DNA from: Lunularia cruciata
Taxonomy: Eukaryota > Streptophyta > Marchantiopsida > Lunulariales > Lunulariaceae
Assembly (NCBI GenBank): GCA_948567375.1
Contig: OX419756.1
Coordinates: 64,184,333 to 64,248,332 of the forward strand
Direction of reading: 5' to 3'
DNA: 64,000 nucleotides
The translations under genes were made by a program, and so were the position numbers. Positions 22,549-32,999 of the stretch are shown here, in pieces (position 1 is the stretch's first letter; every line of letters begins with the position of its first letter). The notes under the pieces are model-generated. The model was not told the origin of the DNA. It saw only the letters and a list, made by a program, of their open reading frames with translations, and did not search any database.

Positions 22549-23400
22549 TTGTATGCCAAAATCTCAAAGTGTGAGTTTGGCAAGGCTAAAGCAGACTACT
22601 TGGGGCATAGAGTAAGTGCAGAGGGTATTCAAGTATTGATAGATAAAATAGAGGTCATCCAAAAATGGAGTGCCCCAGAAGATCAGACTCAACTCAAGAG
22701 TTTCTTGGATTTGACGGGATTCTATCGTCAATTTGTCAAGGACTTCTCCAAGGTTGCATAGCCTTTAACAACACTGCTTGGCAAAGGGAAGAAGTGGACA
22801 TGGGAAACCGCACAAGAGTTGGTCTTTCAAGAATTGAAAGTTGCCTTGCTATATGCACCAATCTTGAAGTGGTATGACCCAAAACGTCCAATCAAGTTGG
22901 CTACAGATGCATCAAGCATAGCAATCGGAGCAGTCCCAGTGGCAAGAGTGGCATGACGGATGGCATCCCATTGCATATTTCTCTCAAAATTTATTACCGG
23001 CAAAGTGCAACTACCACACCACATAACGAGAAGAGTTGGCCATCATTGGAGCAATCCTAGTAACAAGAGTGGCATGACGGATGGCATCCCATTGCATATT
23101 TCTCTCAAAATTTGTTACCGGCAAAGCACAATTACCACACCACAAAACAAGAAAAGTTGGCCATCGTCCTAGCAACAAAGCATTGGAAGCACTATCTGGG
23201 CAAGAAGGCATTTGTGGTAGAGATAGACCACAAACCCCTAGTCTACCTCAAGAAGAAGGATCTATCTCGTTGCCAGATTCGATGGGCAAAGTGGTGACAA
23301 CGCTTCAATATGACAATCACCTATGTTGAAGGTAAGAAGCAACTTGCAAATGCATTCACCCGCATGCCGATGGCAAACAACTTGGTGGTAAAGGTTCAAA
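22549..23400 (+). pseudogene. RNase H region of B1
   Basis: It reads YAKISKCEFGKAKADYLGHRVS, then the DLTGFYRQFVKDFSKVA connection and an RNase H domain with KHYLGKKAFVVEIDHKPLVYL. A 121-bp tandem duplication (22943-23184) and a stop near 22759 disrupt it. Confidence 0.85.
22943..23184. repeat. 121-bp tandem duplication in B1 RNase H
   Basis: The block starting CAAGAGTGGCATGACGGATG at 22943 is repeated at 23064. B2 has a single copy (about 33180-33290), so the duplication is private to B1 and frame-shifting. Confidence 0.9.
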
Positions 23401-23429
23401 TTAGCCCTAAATTCTAGCTAGAGATTCTG

Positions 23430-24480
23430 GCGGCTACAAAAACTGATCCACAGATTGTAGAAGAGCAATCATCCAAAGGCATCACCAGCACCCAAGGACT
23501 CACCTTTCGTGATGGCAGATTATGGATTCCAAATGTCCCAAAATTGCCCACCACCATTCTAGCGGAATGTTATGATTTGGCCATTGTAGGTCATGTTGGA
23601 GTGGATAAGACCTTGGATGCAGTCCAACGCCATTACTATTGGCCCAAGATGAGCAACGATGTGATGGACTATGTGCGCAATTGCTTACTTTGTCAACAGA
23701 ACAAAGCTTCTAATCAAGGTCCTGTAGGGCTCTTGCAACCTCTCCTCACTCCTACACAACGTTAGGAACAAGTGTGTATGGATCTTGTTTGTGAATTACC
23801 CAAGACCACATCAAGATTTGACTCTATTGTGGTCTTTGTGGACCGGCTCAGCAAAATGATTCATGTATGCCCTACCACCAAGGAGGTGACCGCTCCACAA
23901 CTTGCACAATTATACTTAGATGCAGTCTTCTCTCACCATGGCTTGTCTCGTGTACTCATCACCGATAGGGGTACTCAATTCATCAGTTTGTTTTGGTGCA
24001 CCCTCTTTGGCTTCTTCAAAACCAAGTTGGCCATGTCCACAACTTACCACCCACAAACAAATGGACAAACAAAGCGGGCTAATCACACTATTGAAGACAT
24101 GTTACGCGGCTTCACCTTAGAAGAGCAAGAGAGGTGGGACACCCTACTCCTGTTGGTGGAATTTGCTTACAACAATTTAGTGAATGCATCCACCCAGGTC
24201 ACTCCGTTCTTCCTCATGTATGGTGAGCATCTCTTCACACCTTCCAGCTTGATGAAGATCCATCCGGTGGCTACCAAGGTCAATGCAGTCAACACATTTG
24301 TTTCTAGAATCCAACAAGGGGTGGAGAGCGCTAAGTACAAATTACAGATTGCACAAAATTGCCAAAAGCAGTATGCTAATGCACACTATAGGCACATGGA
24401 GTTCAATGTTGGGGATGAGGTGTGGCTATCGACAACCAACCTCACATTAGTGGGACCTTGTAAGCTCAGACCTCGTTTTA
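23430..24480 (+). pseudogene. Integrase of B1, catalytic Glu lost
   Basis: The zinc-binding part (23544-23765) has VGHVGVDKTLDAVQRHYYWP then CLLCQQNK. A stop at about 23763 separates it from the core (from 23772). The core holds the first catalytic Asp in MDLVCELPKT, the second in ITDRGTQF, and then HPQTNGQTKRANHTIED, where the normally invariant Glu of the DDE triad is Lys. It would catalyse cDNA insertion; this copy could not. Confidence 0.9.
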
Positions 24481-24639
24481 TTGGGCCTTTCTCAATTCTC
24501 TGTCAAGTCTGTGTTGTGGCCTATCACCTTGAGCTACAACCACACATGAAGATCCATCCAGTGTTCCATGTTTCCCTACTATGCAGATATGCTCTCCAAT
24601 CAGGCTTGGGTCCTTCCACACAAGACATTTGACCTTGTC

Positions 24640-24854
24640 CAACACTCGTTGATGGCAACGAGGAATATGAAGTGGAGTGTATTTTCCAAAAATGCATGCA
24701 TGGTACTCGTCATCCACGGGTGGATTATCTTGTCCAATGGAAAGGTTACCCCCTCTATGAAGCAACTTGGGAACTTGCTGCCAATTTGACACATGCACCG
24801 GTGTTGGTGCAAGCATTTGAGCAACAGTTGCACAACAAGGACGTTGTGTCTTAA
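24640..24854 (+). pseudogene. Chromodomain of B1
   Basis: HPRVDYLVQWKGYPLYEATWE is the chromodomain core with its aromatic residues, followed by VLVQAFEQQLHNKD and the stop. It lies in a different frame from the integrase core owing to a frameshift near 24600. It marks family B as a chromovirus. Confidence 0.9.
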
Positions 24855-24867
24855 AAGGAGGGAGGTT
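24853..24867 (+). other. B1 polypurine tract
   Basis: AAAAGGAGGGAGGTT lies immediately before the 3' LTR, the expected plus-strand primer. Confidence 0.85.
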
Positions 24868-25624
24868 TGTAATACCAAAAGCTAGCCATATGATCTAGAT
24901 GTGAAATTTGGTTTGGTAACATCTGGAATGATGTTATACATGATGGTCAAAATAGATCAGATAGAAGTATCACCAAAAGGGTACTTCTACTAATAGGGCA
25001 AAAAACCAAAATAGATTTGAAAACCTTAGAACCAATAGCTAGACATATGATTTGAAGGTGAGAATTGGGTTGGTAACATCTAGAAGGATATTACACAAGA
25101 TGGATTGAATAGATCAGAAAGAGGTATCACCAAAAGGGGACTTCTACTAATAGAGTTGGAACCAAAATATGCGTGAAATCTTTGAAGGCAATTTTGGAGG
25201 CCTAAACGGATAAATTAGGCCATGAAAATGTACAAACCCCCCCCCCCCAACAGAGGTGAGGCTGGCATTCCCTCCCCCTTGCTTTTTCTCGTCGAGAGCT
25301 TTCCAATGGTACCTCACCTACGTGATCCTGAGATTCATACAAGAAGATTCCCTAAAAGATTCCTTTCAGTCAAAGCTTGTTTGACCAACCAGATAGGACC
25401 AGGACCAACATGTCACCCATCCAAGTAAGTAATCCAAGGGTAGAGCTTGCTGACATGTCACCTTACTATGTACCTAATCCTATGGTGGAGCTTCATTGAA
25501 GGAGATCCGCTTTACCTATATAATAAAGAGAAGGTGCTCCTTTGGGGCATCGGAGTTTGAGTGTGAAAGTGTGTGTTTCTCATGGTGTGTTTCTCTTCAG
25601 GTCTCCTATCCTTGGAACATGACA
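24868..25624 (+). repeat. B1 3' LTR (757 bp)
   Basis: It starts TGTAATAC; its degenerate end is ACATGACA. It has a long C run near 25239-25252 and a duplicated CATGGTGTGTTTCTC segment near 25580, both shared with the B2 5' LTR at 36581-37336. Confidence 0.9.
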
Positions 25625-26650
25625 ATATGGCCAACTTGCCTTGATTTGTTGTCACATTTGCAATGAAAATCACTATGCAAACCAATGCCCCAATAATGTT
25701 GTACATTTTGCTCCAGAGTGCATATTAAAACACAATGTCTAGACCTCTAGAACTTCATCACTTAGGCATATGGAGTGCTTGCACAAAATGAATACTCAAA
25801 TAACATTGGCTCCAACAAGAATGTGCATTTCATTGCCATTGAAAAAGTCCCTCCAAAAGAAAAAATGCATCAATTATGGATAGTATCCCACCAAAAGCCA
25901 ATGTCTTCCTCACAATGCAATCCCATACTCATGCAATACCTGATCCAACCAGTACTTTTGGCTCAAAAGACTACATTTTTGTGTACTCCAACAATAAGCT
26001 CATATGGAAGGAGACCTTGTAACTTGTCCTCAAAATGTATTGCACTATGATCCTTATTTTTAATACCATGGCAAAGCAACCCCCTACTTCCTTCACACAT
26101 GACTATGATATCCTTGCTAACACTCAAGCCAACATCTCTCAAACAACTTTGCAAGGTATCTCCTACCAAATGCAAGAAGCCTTGTGTAAAAGGAACAACC
26201 CAAAATGCATTTCAAGGAGCTAAAAGTTAAGGAAATCCTCATGCAAACACTTGTCCCATAGACTTCTCATTATCTTCACCTCCAAGATGCTTTTCAAATT
26301 TGCTCACACATTGCCTTTGGCAGACTAGCACCATGTCAGCCCCGTGTTGTATACTTAGGTTCACAACCCTAACATTCTAGTAACAATTGAGAGCATTAAC
26401 ATCCCAAATTGGCAAATTGATTTGGGGTCCTTAGTAAACATCATGACCAAAGGAGTTATGCAATTGGATGGAAAGGCATGATCAAAACTTCCACCCTTCT
26501 TTAAATGGCTAATGGAAGACAACACTTTTGGTAGAGATTTTAACAAAAGTACCTACATTAATTGGTGAACAAACCCTCTTGGTTGACTACTTAATCATGG
26601 ATACACCTCCTTCAACCTAATTTCTACTCTTATTATGAACTCCTCGGTTG
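25625..26650 (+). pseudogene. Family C: gag end and protease, inside the inverted segment
   Basis: Directly after B1 the frame reads LICCHICNENHYANQC, a zinc knuckle with one residue fewer than usual before His. From about 26373 a retropepsin follows: WQIDLGSLVNIMTKGVMQL (D-L-G-S in place of D-S-G-S), with a degenerate LLG end near 26640. The zinc-knuckle frame is the one in which family-C gag stops at 37337 beyond B2. No RT was found downstream; the element appears truncated. Confidence 0.7.
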
Positions 26651-27940
26651 GTAGACAAAGATGTTATCACCTCCTAGAAAATAGGTAAGTTGACTTTTGG
26701 AAGGAAATAAAATCACAAAGTACTCTTATGTATCATGCAAAGAACACTTCCAACTTTGATCATGAGGAGTGAGCCAAGCTTTACCATTGACGCATGGAAA
26801 CTGCACATGTGGTAATAATGAAGAGATCACAAATACCATTGCTAATTGTTTGTTCATAATTGCTAAAGAGATGAGCAAGTATGTCATAGCCAAGGATACA
26901 AAGATGATAAACTAATCTAGCTCCTTCTTTTGCAACCTTCACCAAATCACAAGATGGTTTCAACCAACACATTCCTACCACTTCCTCCACATTGTACTAG
27001 GATTTGCCTATCCGGTGGATGTCACTTGTGGTGCACACATTTTTTGTTTTTTTCAAAATAGAGAAGAAGAAGTGTATAGAGAAGTCGGATTGCGCCTGTA
27101 TGGCCGAAGAAGGTGAAGAAAAGAGTCTTCGGGATGAAACCCAAAGTAAAGTGACTTCGGGTCATAAGGCAAAGTACTCGGAAATGCCCTATCAGCATAC
27201 AACCCAAAGTAAGGAATCTTCGTATTGGGGGGAGCTCAACCCGAGGCAAAGACAGTCTAACAACCTTTCATCAGGGTGAGAAATTCAAGAAGGGACCATT
27301 CAAAACCGGCAGCCCATACACGTGAAGTACGATTGACAGTGATAGGCACATGCAAGAGGTGTGATTTCTTGGTAGAAACTCAAATTGAAGAGAGACAAAG
27401 AAAGCAAGACTCTATAAAATTGAACTAACAACGAAGCAATGTTGAGCAATTTTCCTTTTCCATTGAGAAGTCATCCTATAGGTGATCGTGGGAAGGGAAA
27501 TAGAGTTGAAGATGCGCTAGTGTGTAGAGGAGAAGTTGAGAGAGTGAAACCGAGAGACATTGAGAAAGTAGGAGAGATGGGAGGAGGAAAGAAGAAATCC
27601 AATTCGCAGTGAGGAATCATGCAATTTGGAGGCTAGACGTGATTGCAAGAATCAAAGTCTTGAGCCGACTTTGGATTTCGTTCTTGGCATGGAACTGGAA
27701 TGTCAGTTTTCCAAGTTTCATGACTAAGATTATTGAGAGTAAGTGTCTCGATGGCCTCGAGGAAGAGGGGAAGAGAGGAAATCTGGCTTGCTAGACAGAG
27801 TCGGATTGGAGATTAGTGCTCGGGAGAGAAGTAGGTACAGAGCAGGGTGCCACATTCTTGGGTAAGGGAGAAATAGCAAAAGAGACTCAAGAAGTGAGAG
27901 ATGCTTTCTATTCGAAGAGAACAAAGAATGGGTATAAGGT
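26651..27940. other. Unassigned DNA between family C and family A parts
   Basis: 26651-27000 may be degraded family-C sequence. 27000-27940 is richer in GC and purines and matches none of the four LTR families. It occupies the place where the 5' LTR of A-old and the rest of the C LTR would be expected. Short frames only. Confidence 0.4.
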
Positions 27941-29055
27941 TGAGTAGTAGCCATGGTGGCAATACTAGATGTTATCATTGCTATGCAATAACAAATTGAG
28001 CACCTTACTTGATTGTTGGATGAACGAGACCAACAATGACAAGAACACATAGAGAGTACTAGTTCAAGATGGAGAAGATCAAGTCCAATTTCCAAAACCT
28101 AAGGTGTATGAAGGCAAGAATCTTTTGGACACAATGGAGAATTTTGTGTTTGACTACAAATGTTACTTTGAAGCTACCAATCTTCAAGATGAACAAAAAT
28201 AGAGTCTCTTGGCTTCAAGCCAATAAGATGGTGTGGCAAAACTTTGGTGGCAATTCTGAGTGGAGCAAGTTGAACAACATATTGTTGCACCAATCTTGAT
28301 ATGGGCAAAATTCAAGGATGCAATACTTGGCTGATTTCAAACTATGAATGCCACCCAAGCCGCACAAGATAAATTGGCAGAGTTGAAGCAAATTGGCTCT
28401 ATAAGGAGCTACATCATGCAATTACAAAACATCATTATGCTGATTCCAAATATACAAGAAGGTGACGTTTTGGATCGATTTGTGAGGTGCTTGAAGTCAC
28501 GAACCAAATTAGAGGTGACCATGCATGAACCACAAAACATGGAAGAAGCCATACAATTGGCGGAGGGCTTTGATTCCTTGGTTGTGACAACTTAGTCTCG
28601 ACCTTGACCTACACAAAGCCTACCAATACACTACGCACGGATGGAGGAGCCAACACCAATGGAGATTGATGCTATCCAATGGAGACCACTTGGTACAATG
28701 GATAGAGAAAGATTACAAAAAAATGGTGGTTTTTTTTATTGTCACCAAGTTGGACATTGCATTGATGAATGTCCACTTAGGAATGGACAACCTCAACAAG
28801 TTGCCCAAATTAAGTTTGTGGAGTGGAAGGATCAAGGAAACAAGGAATCCCAATAGGGGATTTTGAGTTGCATATTAGGAGCTTGATTAGTTCCAATATG
28901 ATTGAAGGCTCAACATATGCAAGTTTGCTTCACTTGCAAGGTACAATATCTAATCAGGGTTGTAGGATTTTGGTTGATTCAGATAATTGCATGTCTATGC
29001 AAGTAGTAAAGGAATTGGATATTCTTATCAAGCCAGTAATTGGAAGTAGATTGAT
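27941..29055 (+). pseudogene. A-old: gag and first part of protease (5' half)
   Basis: The gag pieces include KLAELKQIGSIRSYIMQLQ and VLDRFVRCLKSRTKLEV, and a knuckle FFYCHQVGHCIDEC whose first Cys has become Phe. The protease start RILVDSDNCMSMQVVKELDI follows. It ends at ttgat (29051-29055), against the A2 5' LTR. Its continuation is the protease end at 7347, on the other strand. Confidence 0.85.
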
Positions 29056-29213
29056 TGTAACAATATGGAGTTTAGCGACGTAGTTAGTAAGGTTAACAAA
29101 GTAGAGAATAAGCCAATTAGCCCAAAATATTTTAGAAGCATCCAGGAAGCTTCTTGGGAAGTTTCTCGAGTAGCTTAACTTGCACCCCAAGTAGGTAGCT
29201 TCTAGAAGAAAGT

Positions 29214-29226
29214 TTCTAGAAGCTTC
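29214..29226. promoter_or_regulatory. Three-unit heat-shock element in A2 5' LTR
   Basis: TTCTAGAAGCTTC matches TTCnnGAAnnTTC exactly. Two-unit TTCTAGAA sites are nearby at 29200-29207 and 29260-29267. Confidence 0.75.
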
Positions 29227-29327
29227 CAACTAGCTTAGCTTGCACGCCAAATAAGCAACTTCTAGAAGGAGGCTTCTTGAGAATCTTCTTGGTTAATTTG
29301 GCTTGCACTCTAAGGAAGTAGCTCAAG

Positions 29328-29347
29328 GAAGCTTCTTGAGAAGCTTC
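29328..29347. promoter_or_regulatory. Gapped heat-shock element next to the TATA box
   Basis: GAAGCTTCTTGAGAAGCTTC is two GAAnnTTC pairs four bases apart, ending 22 bp before the TATA box. Confidence 0.65.
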
Positions 29348-29368
29348 TCAAGAGCCTTGTATGCTACT

Positions 29369-29376
29369 TATAAATA
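29369..29376 (+). promoter_or_regulatory. TATA box of the A2 5' LTR
   Basis: TATAAATA lies in the expected place, about 110 bp before the LTR end. Confidence 0.75.
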
Positions 29377-29479
29377 CCAAAGCCCAAACTCATGCTAGGC
29401 ATTTGGAGTTTTCACATATTCCAATATCCTAATGTGAGTTTCCATTCTCTTATTTCTCTTTGGGCTCTATCTTTTATAT

Positions 29480-29491
29480 TGGTATCAGAGC
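29480..29491 (+). other. A2 primer-binding site
   Basis: TGGTATCAGAGC, an exact initiator-Met tRNA complement, one base after the LTR. Confidence 0.95.
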
Positions 29492-29734
29492 AAGAATGGG
29501 ATGGAAATTATGGACCACCAAATCCACTTCCATCAAACCATTGGGATTTTTGTATCCAAGTACTACCCAAGTATTGTTTCACACAACTCATCACCTCACA
29601 CTTTGGACAAGATCTTCTGCATATGATCACCATATTTGAAGAACCCTTGGTGCTTCCGATTATAACTTATGGAGAACGGTGGATGTGTTGATTCTATGTG
29701 TTAATAAATTAGACAGATTAGGGGTGGCATGATA

Positions 29735-30744
29735 GAGTAGCAACCATGGTGACAATGCTTGATATTATCCTTGGTATGCAGCAACAAATCAAGCACCTTA
29801 CTTGATTGTTGGATGAACAAGATCTTTGACGACAAGAACACGTAGAGAGAGTACTAGTTCAAGAAGGAGAAGATCAAATCTGTTTCCCTAAACCCAAGGT
29901 ATTTGAAAGCAAGAATGTCCCAGGTACAGTGGAGAATTTTATGTTTGATGGTGAATGTTATTTTGAAGCTACCAATCTGCAAAACAAGCAAAAATAGATT
30001 CTCTTGGCTTCTAGCCAATTGGATGGAGTAGCAAAGCTATAGTGGAGATTTCGAGTGGAGTGAGCTAAATGACAAATTGTTGCACCAATCTTGATGTGTG
30101 CAAAATTCAAGAGTGCAATAATTAGTTGGTTGCAAGCTATAAATGCCACACAAGCTGCACAAGATAGGTTGGCAAAGTTGAAATAGATTGGCTCTGTAAG
30201 AAGTTACATCACACAATTCCAAAACACCATAATGCAAATTCTAGATATATTAGAAGGTGAAGCTCTAGATTGATTTGTTACATCACACAATTCCAAAACA
30301 CCATAATGAAAATTCTAGATATATTGGAAGGTGAAGCTCTAGATTGATTTGTGAGGAGCTTGAAGTCAAGAACCAGATAAGAGGTAACCATGCAAGAGCC
30401 ACAACAATTGGAGGAAGCCATACAATTGGCCAAAATTTTTGATTCCTTGGTTGCAACAACTTGGTCTCAACCTTGACCTCCATAGAACCTACCAATACAC
30501 TACACACAGGTGGAGGAGCCGGCACTAATGGAGATTGATGTCATTCAATGGAGACCACTTGGCATTGTAGATAGAGAAAATCTATGACAAAATGGTGGTT
30601 GTTTTTATTGTCACCAATTGGGACATTGTCTTGCTAAATGTACACTCAAGAATGAGCGACCTAGACAAGTTGCTTAGATGGAGTTTGTGGAGCAAAATGA
30701 TCAAGAAAATGAGGAATCTCAGTAGGAGATTTTGAGCTGCCTAT
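29735..30744 (+). pseudogene. A2 gag
   Basis: It is homologous along its length to A-old gag (27941-28860). It keeps an intact-looking zinc knuckle, CFYCHQLGHCLAKC, near 30600. Stops are frequent, and a 74-bp tandem duplication (30204-30351) shifts the frame. At 30744 it stops at B2. The sequence that should follow in the element, the protease, is at 18959 and reads on the other strand. Confidence 0.85.
30204..30351. repeat. 74-bp tandem duplication in A2 gag
   Basis: The block TTACATCACACAATTCCAAA starts at 30204 and again at 30278. A-old gag has one copy. Confidence 0.9.
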
Positions 30745-31491
30745 TGTAATACTCCAAGGATAGGAGACCTGAAGAGAAATACACATGAGAAACATACACT
30801 TTCACACTCAAACATCAATGCCCCAAAGGAGCACCTTCTCTTTATTATATAGGTAAAGCGGATCTCCTTCAATGAAGCTCCACCATAGGATTAGGTACAT
30901 AGATAGGTGACATGTCAGAAAGCTCCACCCTTGGATTACTTACTTGGATGGATGACATGTCGGTCTTGGTCCTATCTGGTTGGTCAAACAAGCTTTGACC
31001 GGAGGGAATCTTCTTGTAGGAATCTCAAGATCACATGGGTGAGGTACCGTTGGAAAGCTCTTGATGAGACAAAGCAAGTGGGGAGAGAAGACCAACCTTT
31101 CAAATGTTGGGAGGGGGAGAATTTGCACATTTTCAAGACCTAATTCATCCGTTTAGGCCTCCAAAATTGCCTTCAAAGATTTCAGGCATATTTTGGTTCC
31201 AACTCTATTAGTAGAAGTCCCCTTTTGGTGATACCTCTTTCTGATCTATTCAATCCATCTTGTGTAACATCCTTCTAGATGTTACCAACCTAATTCTCAC
31301 CTTCAAATCATATATCTAGCTATTGGTTCCAAGGTTTTCAAATCTATTTTGGTTTTTTGCCCTATTAGTAGAAGTACCCTTTTGGGGATACTTCTATCTG
31401 ATCTATTTTGACCCATCATGTATAACATCATTCCAGATATTACCAAACCAATTTTCACATCTAGATCATATGGCTAGCTCTTGGTATTACA
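30745..31491 (-). repeat. B2 3' LTR (747 bp)
   Basis: Plus-strand ends are TGTAATAC and GTATTACA, a perfect 8-bp inverted pair. It lacks the long homopolymer seen in the B1 3' LTR and B2 5' LTR. Confidence 0.9.
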
Positions 31492-31508
31492 AACCTCCCT
31501 CCTTTTAA
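31492..31508 (-). other. B2 polypurine tract
   Basis: Plus-strand AACCTCCCTCCTTTTAA is the complement of the purine run preceding the 3' LTR, matching the B1 tract. Confidence 0.85.
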
Positions 31509-31783
31509 GACACAACGTCCTTGTTGTGCAATTGTTGCTCAAATGCTTGCACCAACACCGGTGCATGTGTCAAATTGATAGCGGGTTCCCAAGTTGCTTC
31601 ATAGAGGGGGTAGCCTTTCCACTGGACAAGATAATCCACCCGTGGATGACGAGTACCATTTTTGGAGAATACACTCCACTTCATATTCCTCGTTGCCATC
31701 AACGAGTGTCGGACAAGGTCGAATGTCTTGTGTGGAATGACCCAAGTCTGATTAGTGAGCATATCTGCATAGTAGGGAAACAT
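31505..31783 (-). pseudogene. Chromodomain of B2
   Basis: The frame has HPRVDYLVQWKGYPLYEATWE and VLVQAFEQQLHNKDVVS before the stop. It overlaps the end of the integrase frame, offset by a frameshift. A short deletion relative to B1 lies just before the domain. Confidence 0.9.
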
Positions 31784-32920
31784 GGAACACTGGATGGATC
31801 TTCATGTGTGGTGGTAGCTCAAGGTGATAGGCCACAATGCTGACTCGACAAAGAATTGAGAAAGGCCCAATAAAACAAGGTCTGAGCTTACGAGGTCCCA
31901 CTAATGTGGTTGTCGATAGCCACACCTGATCCCCAACATTGAACTCCATGTGCCTATGGTGTGCATCAGCATTTGGCTTTTGGCGATTTTGTGCAATCTG
32001 TAATTTGTGCTTAGCGCTCTCCACCCCTTGTTGGATTCTAGAAACAAATGTGTTGACTACATCAACCTTGGTAGCCACCGGATGGATCTTCATCAAGCTA
32101 GAAGATGTGAAGGGATGCTCACCATACATGAGGAAGAATGGAGTGACCTGAGTGGATGCATTCACTAAATTGTTGTAAGCCAATTCCACCAATAGGAGTA
32201 GGGTGTCCCACCTCTCTTGCTCTTCTAAGGTGAAGCCGCGTAACATGTCTTTAATAGTGCGATTAGCCCGCTCTGTTTGTCCATCTGTTTGTAGGTGGTA
32301 AGTTGTGGACATGGCCAACTTGGTTTTGAAGAAACCAAAGAAGGTGCACCAAAACAAATTGGTGAATTGAGTACCCCTATTGGTGATGAGTACACGAGAC
32401 AAGCCATGGTGAGAGAAGACTGCATCTAAGTATAATTGAGCAAGTTGTGGAGCGGTCACCTCCTTGGTGGTAGGGCGTACATGAATCATTTTTCTAAGCC
32501 GGTTCACAAAGACCACAATGGAGTCAAATCCTGATGTGGTCTTGGGTAATTCATAGACGAGATCCATACACACTTGTTCCTAACATTATGTAGGAGTGGA
32601 GAGAGGTTGTAAGAGCCCTACATGAGCTTGATTAGAAGCTTTGTTCTGTTGACAAAGTAAGCAACTGTGCACATAGTCCATCACATTGTTGCTCATCTTG
32701 GGCCAATAGTAATGGCACTGGATTGCATCTAAGGTCTTGTCCACTCCAAAATGACATGCAATGCCGAATCATGACATTCCGCTAGAATGGTGGTGTGCAA
32801 TTCTAGGATATTTGGAATCCACAATGTGCCATCATGAAAGGTGAGTCCTTGGGTGCTGGTGATGCCTTTGGATGATTGCCCTTCTACAATTTGTGGATCA
32901 GTTTTTGTAGCCGCCAAAAT
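31752..32920 (-). pseudogene. Integrase of B2
   Basis: The core frame (32573-31752, 273 codons) is open. It has MDLVYELPKT (first Asp), ITNRGTQF (the second catalytic Asp has become Asn) and QTDGQTERANRT (Glu kept). The N-terminal zinc-binding part (from about 32917) is in other frames, with CQQNKAS readable. Predicted inactive because of the Asn. Confidence 0.9.
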
Positions 32921-32999
32921 CTCTAGCCAAAATTTAGGGTTAATCTAAACCTCTACCACCAAGTTGTTTGCCATTGGCATGCGTGTGAATGCATCTGCA

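Larger units (their letters stand above)
18960..25624 (+). mobile_element. B1: full-length family-B Ty3/gypsy chromovirus
   Basis: The order is 5' LTR, initiator-Met primer site, gag with zinc knuckle, protease, RT, RNase H, integrase, chromodomain, polypurine tract, 3' LTR. The flanking 5-mers do not pair with each other: left is atagg (18955-18959), right is atatg (25625-25629). They pair instead with the left and right flanks of B2 as reverse complements. B1 has several stops, frameshifts and an integrase Glu-to-Lys change, so it is not autonomous. Confidence 0.95.
29056..29478 (+). repeat. Family A 5' LTR of A2 (423 bp)
   Basis: It begins TGTAACAATATGG and ends TCTTTTATA. It is homologous to the reverse complement of 7348-7756 and 3452-3870. 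The order in sense is: heat-shock-element cluster 29130-29347, TATA box 29369-29376, then the R/U5 part and the primer site. Confidence 0.95.
25625..30744. other. Segment inverted between the two B elements
   Basis: It is bounded by B1 (plus) and B2 (minus). Its left end carries family-C gag/protease reading plus; its right end carries family-A gag reading plus. Outside the B copies the matching partners (family-C gag at 37337 onward, family-A protease before 18959) read minus. Reversing the segment joins each pair colinearly and matches the exchanged 5-bp duplications. Confidence 0.85.

Noticed and set aside
18955..25629. Reading atagg/atatg as one imperfect target duplication of B1 (and cctat/catat for B2)
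   Set aside because: Each 5-mer matches a flank of the other B element perfectly as a reverse complement, and the host sequences agree with the exchange.
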